Assembly (NCBI GenBank): GCA_023387295.1
Contig: JAEWIG010000315.1
Span: 1-11,068, forward strand
From: Bacillota bacterium
GTDB taxonomy: Bacteria > Bacillota > Bacilli > Bacillales > Cytobacillaceae
DNA: 11,068 nucleotides
Reading direction: 5' to 3'
The notes beneath the pieces were generated by a model. The model saw nothing but the letters and a program-made list of their open reading frames with translations. It was not told the origin of the DNA and did not search any database. The position numbers and the translations under genes are program-made. This document shows, in pieces, positions 1 through 7,082 of this stretch; positions within the stretch are counted from its first letter, which is position 1; every line of letters begins with the position of its first letter.

Positions 1-301
1 TAGGATCTCTATACATTTCTGTCATCCGAATTGACAAATCATTAAGCAATCTATCTAAAAAACCTTGTTCATGAAGTACTTTTTCCAATAAAGCTGTAAC
101 CGTAGGAAGCTTCTCTGCATTCATTCGATATAAAATCCTTCTGCTCAAGGATGACTGCACATAACCACGAAAATCATATCCATACACCTGATATAGAGCC
201 TCAAGTAGTAGATTGATTTCTATTTTTTGAAGGTCAGTCGGTGTTATTGGATCTGTTTCAGTAAAATGACCAGCCGAAAAATGAATTCTTGTATTATTCA
301 A
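1..301 (-). CDS. rsbM: RsbM-like CheR-type methyltransferase, N-terminal part (runs off window)
   Basis: The first 100 codons of a CheR-family S-adenosylmethionine-dependent protein methyltransferase are visible; the catalytic domain lies beyond base 1. The CheR N-terminal helical domain is recognisable: LLLEALYQVYGYDF, then SSLSRRILYRM, then LSIRMTEMYRDP, which matches the CheR pattern ending in ...TEMFRDP. I chose the TTG at 299-301 because AGGTGG lies 7 nt upstream of it and because its TTGA overlaps the TGA stop of rsbK, a typical translational-coupling arrangement. In B. cereus the CheR-type protein RsbM methylates the sensor kinase RsbK and dampens SigB activation; the rsbM assignment rests on the direct coupling to the RsbK-like gene. 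A chemotaxis CheR is the alternative, but no chemotaxis genes are seen. Confidence 0.82.
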   Translation of the reverse strand, partial: MNNTRIHFSAGHFTETDPITPTDLQKIEINLLLEALYQVYGYDFRGYVQSSLSRRILYRMNAEKLPTVTALLEKVLHEQGFLDRLLNDLSIRMTEMYRDP

Positions 302-3069
302 TTTTGATCCACCTGTTCTGTTAGCCATACTCGCATTAATGAGAATAGCTGATTTATATCTAAAGGTTTCATTATATAATCAGAAGCTCCTGCTTCCATA
401 CACTTTTCTCTTTCGCCTTTCATTGCCTTAGCCGTCAACGCGATGATAGGGATACTTTCCATTTTTAGATCATTGCGTATGATCTTCATCGCCTCATAAC
501 CACCTAGCACAGGCATCATAATGTCCATGAAAACTAAATCAAAGTCAGCTTGCTCTTGCAGAATTTCAATGGCTTGTTTTCCATTACCAGCAACTTGAAC
601 CTTAATTCCCTTCTTCTCAAGAGCTGTAACAAGTGCGAATACATTTCTGCCATCGTCCTCTACTAAGAGAACTTTCTTTCCCTTGAATAATTGTGCATCC
701 GAGCATTTGACATCGTTCTGTTCGATTGATATCAATTCTTTATCTTCCTCTATATTTTCTATTTCCTCATCCATTTCACTTACACTTGCCGCCAATTCTG
801 CTAGTGCGTGATCACCTTTGTATTCTTGATGCTCAGATTTTAATTTGCTTGGTATATATAAAGTAAATACGCTTCCCTTATTTGGTTCACTTTGAAGTTC
901 AATAGCACCGCCAAGCAATTGTGTAAATTCACGACAAATCGATAATCCGAGTCCAGTTCCACCATATTGCCGATTAGTAGTACCATCCACTTGTTGAAAA
1001 GCTTCGAAAATAATTTTCTGCTTATCTAGTGGAATACCAATGCCTGTATCTGTTACAGATATTTCAATTACTGGAATCTCTAACTCTTCTCCTAGCAACT
1101 CTTCAACTTTTTCCAATTGGGCAAGTTTAATCCATACAGTAACAGAGCCCTGTTCAGTAAATTTAAAAGCATTAGATAAAAGATTCTTCAAAATTTGTGA
1201 CAATCTTTGTCCGTCTGTCAGAATAATAGGAGGTACATTAGAATCAAGTTGCACTTCAAATGTTAAATTCTTTTTAACAGCAACCGGATTAAACATATTC
1301 TCCATCATCTGCGGGATTTCTGTTACATTAACTTCATCCTTCAAGATTTCAATTTTACCTGCTTCAATCTTGGATAAATCTAAGATATCATCAATTAACC
1401 TTAACAAATCTTCACCGGCAGTATAGACCACGCGTGCGGAGTCTCTCACTTCTAACATGTCCATTTTATCCTCATTCTCCATGAGCATTTGCGACAAAAT
1501 AATAATACTGTTCAACGGTGTCCGTAACTCATGAGACATATTTGCTAGAAATTCAGATTTGTATTGTGAACTCATTTCCAATTTCGTAGAATATTCTTCT
1601 AGTTCATTCTTCGTCTTTTTGAGATCTAATGCACGCTGTTCAGCAGATTGCTTCTCCTCTTCTAAGAATTCATTGGTAATCCGTAACTGTTCTTGCTGCA
1701 TTTGCAATTCTTCAGATTGTGCTTGGAGTTCTTCAGATTGTGTCTGTAGTTCTTCCGTTAATACTTGTGATTCTCCTAATAGCCTTTCTACTTCCATTCG
1801 CCCGTTCACATTCGTTATCGCTGTTCCAAATTTGTCTTGAAGCTGATCAAGTAGTGTAAGATGCTCTGATAAAAATGGCTGTAACGCCGCGAATTCAACA
1901 ACTGCTTCTACCCTACCCTCTACCAAAATTGGGGCAATTAATAAATTTCGAGGAGAAGAGACCCCTAAGCCTGAAGTCACTTTGATATGCTCTTCCGGTA
2001 GTTTATCAATAAGAAATATTCTTTTATCAATGGCCACTTGGCCAATCAATCCTTCTCCCAATCGAAAGCTAGTCTTAGCATATTCCTCATTATCTACGGC
2101 GTAACTTGCTTCTTTAACATAGTTAACTACTCCTCCATGACTTCTGCGAAGATAAATCACCCCATAAGTAGCTTGAAGCATAGGAGCTAGTTTTGTCATA
2201 AAAGTTTGCGTTAATTCTGTAATATCGGTAATCCCCTGATACATCGTCGAAATTTCTGCCATACTTTTCTGGATCCAACTTTGTTTTTCGAGACTATTCA
2301 GAAGATCGTTCATCGCTTCAGCAAGCTCCCGAGTCTCATCACGATTCTTGACCTCAATACGCGTAGTAAGGTCCATCTCCGAATCTGTAATACTCTTAAT
2401 CGTTTTAACAACTTCTCTTATTGTATTTACAATCGAATCAGACAAATAAAACGCTATGAAAATTGTAATGGCTGTCACAAAAGCAATAAGTGCATACAAC
2501 GTTATTTTTAAATTTGTATTTGTCTGATTGAGATAATCAATACGTTCAGCCATCTTTATTTTTTGCTCTGCTTTGAAAGAATCTATCTGTGTTCGTAGCT
2601 GATCGGTAATTTTCTTTCCTGTGTTATTCTCAAAATGCTCGTTTAAAGCAGATACGTTATTTCCTTTTTTTTGGTTTATAACATATTCTCCGGATTTTGA
2701 CATCCATTCCATAATTAAAGGTTTTATCTCTTCTAAATTCCGTTGCTTTTCTCCATTATCTGCAATCAGGGAATGAAGTTTATTATAATTATCTAGCCAG
2801 CTTCGACTTGCTAAATTATAAGGTTCAAGATACGACTCATCGCCCGTAATGACATACCCTCTCATACTTGTTTCCATGTCTAGGATATTTTTTTGAATCG
2901 TATTTGCTAATTCATGCACTTCAATATCATGTTGAGATAAGAAGTTCACCTCGTCCTGTAGATCTGTCATCCTGTTGATGACGAAAAGCAAGGATAAGAC
3001 CAAACAAATTAAAATAGTTAAATAACCAGTAAATATTTTTGCTTTTATATTATAATTTAGGCCATTTAT
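298..3069 (-). CDS. rsbK: RsbK-like hybrid sensor histidine kinase (CHASE3-HAMP-GAF-HK-REC)
   Basis: Membrane hybrid kinase, about 923 aa if started at the ATA codon 3067-3069 (AGGAGG lies 8 nt upstream at 3078-3083). Domains in that numbering: TM1 about 12-31, extracellular CHASE3-like helical domain about 40-180, TM2 about 188-210, HAMP about 211-262, GAF about 280-422, a coiled coil rich in SEELQ repeats about 426-507, HisKA with SHELRTP (phospho-acceptor His513), HATPase with the N box NLLSNAFKF, G1 box DTGIGIP and YGGTGLGLS, then a fused receiver (about 798-917) with MDIMMP (Asp849) and MKP (Lys901). In B. cereus RsbK of this architecture phosphorylates RsbY and so activates SigB. The first ordinary start codon in frame is TTG at 3001-3003, but it lacks a Shine-Dalgarno and would cut TM1, so the start is uncertain. 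The gene is coupled to rsbM by a 4-bp overlap. Confidence 0.88.
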   Translation of the reverse strand: MNGLNYNIKAKIFTGYLTILICLVLSLLFVINRMTDLQDEVNFLSQHDIEVHELANTIQKNILDMETSMRGYVITGDESYLEPYNLASRSWLDNYNKLHSLIADNGEKQRNLEEIKPLIMEWMSKSGEYVINQKKGNNVSALNEHFENNTGKKITDQLRTQIDSFKAEQKIKMAERIDYLNQTNTNLKITLYALIAFVTAITIFIAFYLSDSIVNTIREVVKTIKSITDSEMDLTTRIEVKNRDETRELAEAMNDLLNSLEKQSWIQKSMAEISTMYQGITDITELTQTFMTKLAPMLQATYGVIYLRRSHGGVVNYVKEASYAVDNEEYAKTSFRLGEGLIGQVAIDKRIFLIDKLPEEHIKVTSGLGVSSPRNLLIAPILVEGRVEAVVEFAALQPFLSEHLTLLDQLQDKFGTAITNVNGRMEVERLLGESQVLTEELQTQSEELQAQSEELQMQQEQLRITNEFLEEEKQSAEQRALDLKKTKNELEEYSTKLEMSSQYKSEFLANMSHELRTPLNSIIILSQMLMENEDKMDMLEVRDSARVVYTAGEDLLRLIDDILDLSKIEAGKIEILKDEVNVTEIPQMMENMFNPVAVKKNLTFEVQLDSNVPPIILTDGQRLSQILKNLLSNAFKFTEQGSVTVWIKLAQLEKVEELLGEELEIPVIEISVTDTGIGIPLDKQKIIFEAFQQVDGTTNRQYGGTGLGLSICREFTQLLGGAIELQSEPNKGSVFTLYIPSKLKSEHQEYKGDHALAELAASVSEMDEEIENIEEDKELISIEQNDVKCSDAQLFKGKKVLLVEDDGRNVFALVTALEKKGIKVQVAGNGKQAIEILQEQADFDLVFMDIMMPVLGGYEAMKIIRNDLKMESIPIIALTAKAMKGEREKCMEAGASDYIMKPLDINQLFSLMRVWLTEQVDQN

Positions 3070-3194
3070 TGTAACCGCCTCCTGGTATAGTTGGTCAATT
3101 AAAATATACCTAATTCTACCATACCATCTAAATTCGATTCACTCAGTCGAATGTCATGTACCTCGCTTTCAATAAAAACTTACTTATCCAAAAT

Positions 3195-3225
3195 CTTATA
3201 TACCCCATCTAACCCCTTTTCAAAC
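3195..3225 (-). promoter_or_regulatory. Overlapping sigma-B and sigma-A promoters for rsbK-rsbM
   Basis: On the minus strand a sigma-B-type promoter reads GTTTGA (3220-3225), 14-nt spacer, GGGTAT (3200-3205). In the same DNA a sigma-A-type promoter reads TTGAAA (3218-3223), 17-nt spacer, TATAAG (3195-3200), five of six matches in each box. It lies after the terminator that closes the rsbV-rsbW-sigB-rsbY unit, so rsbK-rsbM should be a separate transcript with a leader of roughly 120 nt. Function is inferred from motif match and spacing only. Confidence 0.68.
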
Positions 3226-3317
3226 ACTCTAGTTCATTACTATTCGCACTTCTTTAGAAAAACACATATGGATGCTTGAAGCCTATCTAGCCGATTAAGA
3301 TTACGAGATTCGCATCG

Positions 3318-3361
3318 AAAAGAGGTCAAAGAAGAATTATTTTTCTTCTTTGACCTCTTTT
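3318..3361 (-). terminator. Intrinsic terminator after rsbY (perfect 19-bp stem)
   Basis: Arms 3318-3336 and 3343-3361 are perfectly complementary around a 6-nt loop. The stem ends in A/T runs on both sides, so it could work in both directions. It starts 47 bases past the rsbY stop and closes the rsbVW-sigB-rsbY unit. The U tract on the minus-strand transcript lies inside the base of the stem, not after it. Confidence 0.8.
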
Positions 3362-3408
3362 ATATTATCAAGTTTCTTATTAAATTCTCATTTATACTTT
3401 TAAAATGA

Positions 3409-4563
3409 TCAAACTTGTACTTTAGTTTTAAGCAATACTAAGCACATATCATCCTTTTGTCCGTTTAGCATCTCAGCTCTCGGGAGCAAATGTTGCAGTA
3501 GAGATTCCGGAGTATCATGGTCATATTCCTTTAGGCAACTAACAATCTTAGGAATTGCGTCATCGTATTCTTCCTCCAGCCATTCGGATAATCCATCTGT
3601 AAAGAGAAGAATACGAGCTTCTTGCTTGTAAGGAACGACACCTTTTGTCACTTCAATTTCATCAAAAAACCCTAGTGCACAGCAGCCTTCCGACAACAGC
3701 TTCACTTCATCATCCACAATGGCAATTCCTGTCGGATGCCCTGCATTGACGTACTCGATGGTCTGTTTCTCTGTATCTAGCACAAAATAGATTGCAGTAG
3801 AATAATAATTTATCAAACTATCCGGCATCTGTAGCTGATTCATACGCCGATTTAATTCTTTCATCACGTTTACAGGGTCACCTTGCCCAGTAATTGTATC
3901 TTTTAATATAGAATATATGTACATGCAAACAAGTGATGAAGAAATACCATGTCCCATTACATCTAATATAATGACTCCATAGCGATTTGGGCTCATTTGA
4001 TACCAGGCATATAAATCTCCAGCTAGCTCAAATGAAGGCTTATATACAGCTGATATCCTAACATTTTCCCCTTGAAATGGCTCACTTAGCATGCTTCGCT
4101 GCACCTGGTTAGCCAAATCCAACTCATATTGAATTCTCCTATCACGTTCCTTCCTCATATCCTTTTCTTGCTTTAAACGAAGGACTGAACGAATACGAGC
4201 CAGTAATTCTATTTTATTGATAGGCTTCATTACATAATCCAGGGCACCAGCATCCATTGCCTCTGCCATCTTATTCGAATCTCCCATTGCCGTAACAAAA
4301 ATGATGGGAAGATCTTCAAATCGCTCATTTGCCAGAATGGTTCGACAGGCTTCCATTCCATCAATTTCTGGCATCATCATGTCCATAAGAATTAAATCCA
4401 CAGGTACTTCAGCCGTATTAGGCGCATCTAATTTTAAAAATTGATATAATTTCTCTGCTGAGGGCAGTAATACTAGCCTATTATAGCCAGCCTTCTGCAG
4501 GATTTTCTCAATAACCATCAGATTTGTTGCATTATCGTCTACTACGGCAATCTTCATAGGCAT
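3409..4563 (-). CDS. rsbY: RsbY-like response-regulator PP2C phosphatase acting on RsbV
   Basis: 384 aa. An N-terminal receiver domain (about 1-125) has the acidic pair Asp9/Asp10, phospho-acceptor Asp61 in LMDMMMP, Thr91 and Lys113 in VMKP. A charged helical linker (about 130-155) leads to a SpoIIE/RsbU-type PP2C domain with AGDLY (Asp183), DVMGHG (201-206), NAGHP (273-277), FTDGLSE (Asp323) and DDM (Asp371/372), which provide the metal ligands. In B. cereus RsbY is the phosphatase that dephosphorylates RsbV-P after activation by RsbK. The start ATG at 4561-4563 follows GAGGTG. The gene begins 48 bases after sigB with no terminator between, so it is probably in the sigB operon. The usual GGD..D pattern reads AGDLYAW, so one acidic position seen in many relatives is replaced; the main metal-binding Asp is kept. 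Confidence 0.9.
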   Translation of the reverse strand: MPMKIAVVDDNATNLMVIEKILQKAGYNRLVLLPSAEKLYQFLKLDAPNTAEVPVDLILMDMMMPEIDGMEACRTILANERFEDLPIIFVTAMGDSNKMAEAMDAGALDYVMKPINKIELLARIRSVLRLKQEKDMRKERDRRIQYELDLANQVQRSMLSEPFQGENVRISAVYKPSFELAGDLYAWYQMSPNRYGVIILDVMGHGISSSLVCMYIYSILKDTITGQGDPVNVMKELNRRMNQLQMPDSLINYYSTAIYFVLDTEKQTIEYVNAGHPTGIAIVDDEVKLLSEGCCALGFFDEIEVTKGVVPYKQEARILLFTDGLSEWLEEEYDDAIPKIVSCLKEYDHDTPESLLQHLLPRAEMLNGQKDDMCLVLLKTKVQV

Positions 4564-4611
4564 TTTTAGTTGTCACCTCTATTTGTATATAGCTACTTGA
4601 CACTCTCTTTT

Positions 4612-5406
4612 TTAAGAATCGTTTATACTATGAAAGGATTCATTATCGAGCGCCTTGCGTAATTTTTCAATTGCCTTTTTTTGAAGTCTTGAAACATGCA
4701 TCTGTGAAATCCCTAAATATTCACCTGTTTCCTTTTGACTTTTATGTTCTATAAATGTGTAATGAATAATTTTTTTCTCTCTTTCTGTTAGAACATGAAG
4801 AGCACTCTGAAGCAAAAGTCTTTGTTCCACTGTTTCGAAGCCTTTATCATGCGTTCCTATTATGTCAAGAGGCGTAATTGGGCTCCCTTCACGACCGGTT
4901 TCAATCGCTTGATCTACAGAAGCGGCTTGATAACTTTTTCCCATTTCCATTGATTCTAACAATTCCTCTTCCGATATGTTCATATAATCAGCGATTTCCT
5001 TAATCTTAGGGGAACGCTGATATCGGGTGGTCAACTCTTCCACTACTTTTTTTATATTGGATGATATTTCTTTTACCCGTCTCGGTACATGAACGCTCCA
5101 TGTTTTATCCCTAAGAAACCGTTTGATTTCTCCTATTACAGTAGGTATTAAGAAGGCTTCAAAAGATTTCCCCATTTGGGGGTCATATCTTCTAATTGCC
5201 GCCAATAATCCAAGCATTCCTACTTGCATGATATCTTCATGAATGTTTCTTCCCTTTGAATATTTCCTCGCTAGGCTCCCAACAAGAGCCGTGTAATGTT
5301 TTACTAAGGTGGTTTGCGCTGAGGAACTCTCGTCCTGCTGATATTCTAAAATCAAGGCATCGATTTCTTCCTTAGATCGATTCTTGGTTTGAGATGGTTG
5401 TGTCAT
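4612..5406 (-). CDS. sigB: General stress sigma factor SigB
   Basis: 264 aa, the family's usual length. It directs RNA polymerase to general-stress promoters and is held inactive by RsbW. Region 2 carries HEDIMQVGMLGLLAAIRRYD and then a near-identical block to Bacillus SigB ending in FLRDKTWSVHVPRR (about residues 97-110). Region 3 has RSPKIKEIADYMNISEEEL. Region 4 (about 205-252) has the helix-turn-helix QKETGEYLGISQMHVSRLQ. I chose the ATG at 5404-5406 (MTQPS..., as in B. subtilis SigB) preceded by GGGGAG; a longer reading from 5424 is possible but lacks a better site. The gene overlaps the end of rsbW by 35 bases, implying translational coupling that keeps sigma factor and anti-sigma in step. 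Confidence 0.97.
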   Translation of the reverse strand: MTQPSQTKNRSKEEIDALILEYQQDESSSAQTTLVKHYTALVGSLARKYSKGRNIHEDIMQVGMLGLLAAIRRYDPQMGKSFEAFLIPTVIGEIKRFLRDKTWSVHVPRRVKEISSNIKKVVEELTTRYQRSPKIKEIADYMNISEEELLESMEMGKSYQAASVDQAIETGREGSPITPLDIIGTHDKGFETVEQRLLLQSALHVLTEREKKIIHYTFIEHKSQKETGEYLGISQMHVSRLQKKAIEKLRKALDNESFHSINDS

Positions 5407-5857
5407 GATATTCACGCTCCCCATTTAGATACTTCACCATGAAGACCGTCACCCCTGATTGCTCCTCCAAAACACAAACTTCATCCATAAGCGTTTCTAT
5501 CAAATATAGACCTAACCCTCCCTCACTAAGTTGGTCTACTGTACTTGATTCTGTATATGGTCCTAATTCACTTTTAGTTTGTACAAAATTAAAGCTCTTC
5601 CCACTATCAGCTACCATCATTTCCAGCTTGTCCTCATATACCCCAAAGCCAATAATCACTTCTCCTATCTCGTTCTCGGGATAGGCATGCTGAACGGTGT
5701 TTGTACAAGCTTCACTTACAGCGATCTTAAGATCCTCAATTTCTTCGAAAGAATAACCCATGTGACTAGCGATTCCTGATAATGTCAATCTAACTACACC
5801 AATATATTCCGGTTTTGCTGGAATTTTCATTTCTATATAATCCATCACTGTTATCAT
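5372..5857 (-). CDS. rsbW: Anti-sigma-B factor and RsbV serine kinase RsbW
   Basis: 161 aa GHKL-fold switch protein that binds SigB and, when ATP-bound, phosphorylates RsbV. The N box is SEACTNTVQHAY (residues 48-59, with catalytic Glu49 and Asn53), the G1 box is VADSGKSF (82-89), and the G2 segment is LSEGGLGLYLIETLMDEV (110-127). Sequence is close to B. subtilis RsbW along its whole length, including the ending YLNGEREYHDTTI. The ATG at 5855-5857 overlaps the rsbV stop as ATGA, with GGAGGA just upstream; the five residues before DYIEMK match the B. subtilis offset. Its 3' end overlaps the sigB start. Confidence 0.97.
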   Translation of the reverse strand: MITVMDYIEMKIPAKPEYIGVVRLTLSGIASHMGYSFEEIEDLKIAVSEACTNTVQHAYPENEIGEVIIGFGVYEDKLEMMVADSGKSFNFVQTKSELGPYTESSTVDQLSEGGLGLYLIETLMDEVCVLEEQSGVTVFMVKYLNGEREYHDTTISNQESI

Positions 5858-6183
5858 CTTCCTCCATCTTCTGTATTTGTTGAAATGTCCATAATATTGT
5901 GTAAGCCTGTAATATTGAAGAGACGCTTTAATTGTTCTGATAATTCAATTAACTTTAATTCCCCACCATTTTTCTTTAGCTGTTTGAATAAGCTAACAAA
6001 AACACCTAGACCAGTACTATCTAAATAGGACACATCCTTTAGATTAGCAATGATCGTATTCTTCCCTTCTGCATATGGCAATAATTCTTCTCTAAGCTTA
6101 GGAGCTGAATAAGCATCAATTTCTCCAGCTATAGTTACCATTATTTCCTTTTCATTCTGATATGTATCTATATGTAGATTCAT
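5854..6183 (-). CDS. rsbV: Anti-anti-sigma factor RsbV
   Basis: 109 aa STAS-domain protein, the same length as B. subtilis RsbV. In its unphosphorylated form it binds RsbW and frees SigB. The phosphorylation site is Ser56 in YLDSTGLGVFV, at the same number as in B. subtilis; other hallmarks are GEIDAYSAPKLREEL and LKRLFNITGL. I chose the ATG at 6181-6183, 7 nt after GAGGTGATC; the reading frame stays open further upstream to 6219, but that would run into the promoter. First gene of the operon, about 30 bases after the predicted sigma-B transcription start, so SigB should amplify its own regulators. Confidence 0.97.
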   Translation of the reverse strand: MNLHIDTYQNEKEIMVTIAGEIDAYSAPKLREELLPYAEGKNTIIANLKDVSYLDSTGLGVFVSLFKQLKKNGGELKLIELSEQLKRLFNITGLHNIMDISTNTEDGGR

Positions 6184-6217
6184 ATAAAGATCACCTCTAA
6201 AAATATTTATTTTGTAC

Positions 6218-6245
6218 ATACCCCAATCATTAGACGTCTAAACCT
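6218..6245 (-). promoter_or_regulatory. Sigma-B-type autoregulatory promoter of rsbV-rsbW-sigB-rsbY
   Basis: The minus strand reads AGGTTTAG (6238-6245), a 14-nt spacer, then GGGTAT (6218-6223), very close to the Bacillus sigma-B consensus GTTTAA-N12-15-GGGTAT. It lies 35 bases before the rsbV start, as expected for the autoregulated sigB operon. Confidence 0.9.
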
Positions 6246-6278
6246 TTCTTGTTAAAATAAAACAACATTTATTTTTGA

Positions 6279-6287
6279 ATTATACCA
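6279..6287 (-). promoter_or_regulatory. Possible sigma-A extended -10 promoter upstream of rsbV
   Basis: The minus strand reads TGG-TATAAT (TATAAT at 6279-6284, TGG at 6285-6287), an extended -10 element. No good -35 box lies at 16-18 nt. It would give basal transcription of the sigB operon independent of SigB; weak evidence. Confidence 0.35.
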
Positions 6288-6345
6288 AAATATTCTATTT
6301 TAAACGAAAAACCTGACGAACGAAGCACACAATCTTAATGCTTTA

Positions 6346-6413
6346 TTAAAGAACAATGTTGATTTTGCACCTGTTGATTAGAGCGGGCATCAACAGCCAT
6401 GTTTAACAAAGCC
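6346..6413 (-). repeat. Core-deleted copy of the 9000-9174 repeat
   Basis: This 68-bp stretch matches the two ends of the GC-rich repeat at 9000-9174 in reverse orientation, with about 105 bp of the middle absent. One end (6346-6386) keeps TTAAAG, GTTGAT, TTTGCACCTGTTGATT and AGCGG; the other (6389-6413) keeps ATCAACAGCCATG and TTAACA. The arms CTGTTGAT (6371-6378) and ATCAACAG (6389-6396) form a short hairpin. It sits between the sigB operon promoters and the promoter of the 59-aa gene. Confidence 0.72.
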
Positions 6414-6429
6414 TTTCTCAAAAAAATAT

Positions 6430-6454
6430 GTTTCACCGCTAAATATGAGGGTAT
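6430..6454 (+). promoter_or_regulatory. Sigma-B-type promoter of the 59-aa gene
   Basis: GTTTCA (6430-6435), 13-nt spacer, GGGTAT (6449-6454). The predicted transcript starts around 6461, about 20 bases before the AAAGGAG ribosome site of the following small gene. Confidence 0.75.
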
Positions 6455-6494
6455 ATATAGTAAAAATAGATAGTTCTATACAAAGGAGAGGCGT

Positions 6495-6674
6495 ATGATG
6501 GATGACAAAAAGAAGGAAAGAAAAAAAGACCTTAAAAGTAAGTTAAATTCAGCTGACAATAGCTCGATGGCACAGAACTTAGATGAAATAAAAAAACTAG
6601 GCAAGGAAATGGAACAGGAGAAAACTAACAAGGAACTACGAGAAGAAAATCTCATTCCAGATCCGAAACAATAA
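6495..6674 (+). CDS. Small highly charged protein, 59 aa, probably SigB-controlled
   Basis: I do not recognise a family. The product is very hydrophilic, starting MMDDKKKERKKDLK and ending ENLIPDPKQ, rich in Lys, Glu and Asp, with no Cys, Trp, Phe or Tyr, so it is probably a cytosolic, largely helical or disordered peptide. AAAGGAG (6482-6488) precedes two adjacent ATG codons (6495 and 6498), and either could be used. A sigma-B-type promoter upstream and a strong terminator directly downstream make it a self-contained single-gene unit. This supports it as a real gene despite its size. Function is unknown; general stress response is inferred from the promoter. Confidence 0.72.
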   Translation: MMDDKKKERKKDLKSKLNSADNSSMAQNLDEIKKLGKEMEQEKTNKELREENLIPDPKQ

Positions 6675-6687
6675 CAAAAAAGAACTT

Positions 6688-6724
6688 AGTAGCGACATTT
6701 TTTCATGGTCGTTACTTTTTTGTT
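6688..6724 (+). terminator. Intrinsic terminator of the 59-aa gene
   Basis: Stem AGTAGCGAC (6688-6696) with GTCGTTACT (6708-6716), one G-U pair, followed by a T tract. It begins 13 bases after the stop codon. Confidence 0.85.
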
Positions 6725-6814
6725 TAAATCGATCTACGTTCATAAAGGGAACTCTGACTAGTCAACCTCCTCTAGCAGTATAGAAAATGTGGTTAGCATA
6801 GATTTCTTTAACTA

Positions 6815-6853
6815 AAAGAAGAGGCTTGCCTCATTTCCACAAGCCCCTTCTTT
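6815..6853 (-). terminator. Intrinsic terminator downstream of the 52-aa gene
   Basis: Arms 6815-6828 and 6840-6853 pair over 14 positions with one mismatch; A/T runs flank the stem. It lies about 70 bases past the stop of the minus-strand gene at 6924. The rest of 6725-6923 shows nothing else I can support. Confidence 0.7.
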
Positions 6854-6923
6854 ATCTCATCGGTTGTGCCCATTTCAAATGTCAACTATGACAAAATTTA
6901 TTAGCTGATTTTCTCCCATTTAT

Positions 6924-7082
6924 TCATACTCTAAGCCAGGCATCCTGATGAGTTCTCTTGTCTTCTTTATCGGAAGGGGTATCCCGCTCCTTTAATCGAA
7001 ATTCTTTATTTGAATTCTCACGAATCACTTCTTCACATTTAATGGCATGGATTTCTTTATCATCAATATAATCCTTTTTCAT
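6924..7082 (-). CDS. Small charged hypothetical protein, 52 aa
   Basis: No family recognised. I chose the ATG at 7080-7082 (MKKDYIDDKEIHAIKCEE...) because AAGGAGG lies exactly 8 nt upstream; an in-frame ATG at 7122-7124 has no ribosome site. The product is hydrophilic and mixed-charge with one Cys in HAIKCEEVI, and it ends in a more hydrophobic DAWLRV. No membrane segment or known motif is seen. A hairpin terminator follows about 70 bases downstream. No convincing promoter was found in 7083-7339, so how it is expressed is unclear; read-through from the CorA-like gene, same strand and 257 bases upstream, is possible. Confidence 0.6.
   Translation of the reverse strand: MKKDYIDDKEIHAIKCEEVIRENSNKEFRLKERDTPSDKEDKRTHQDAWLRV

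Noticed and set aside
1040..2511. Plus-strand open frames of 76-128 codons opposite rsbK.
   Set aside because: Antisense shadows of a well-supported gene; no ribosome sites and Ser/Asn-rich translations typical of the reverse of coding DNA.
3132..3152. Inverted repeat ATTCGA/TCGAAT with a 9-nt gap in the rsbK leader.
   Set aside because: Six-base arms in A+T-rich DNA are expected by chance; no known operator recognised.
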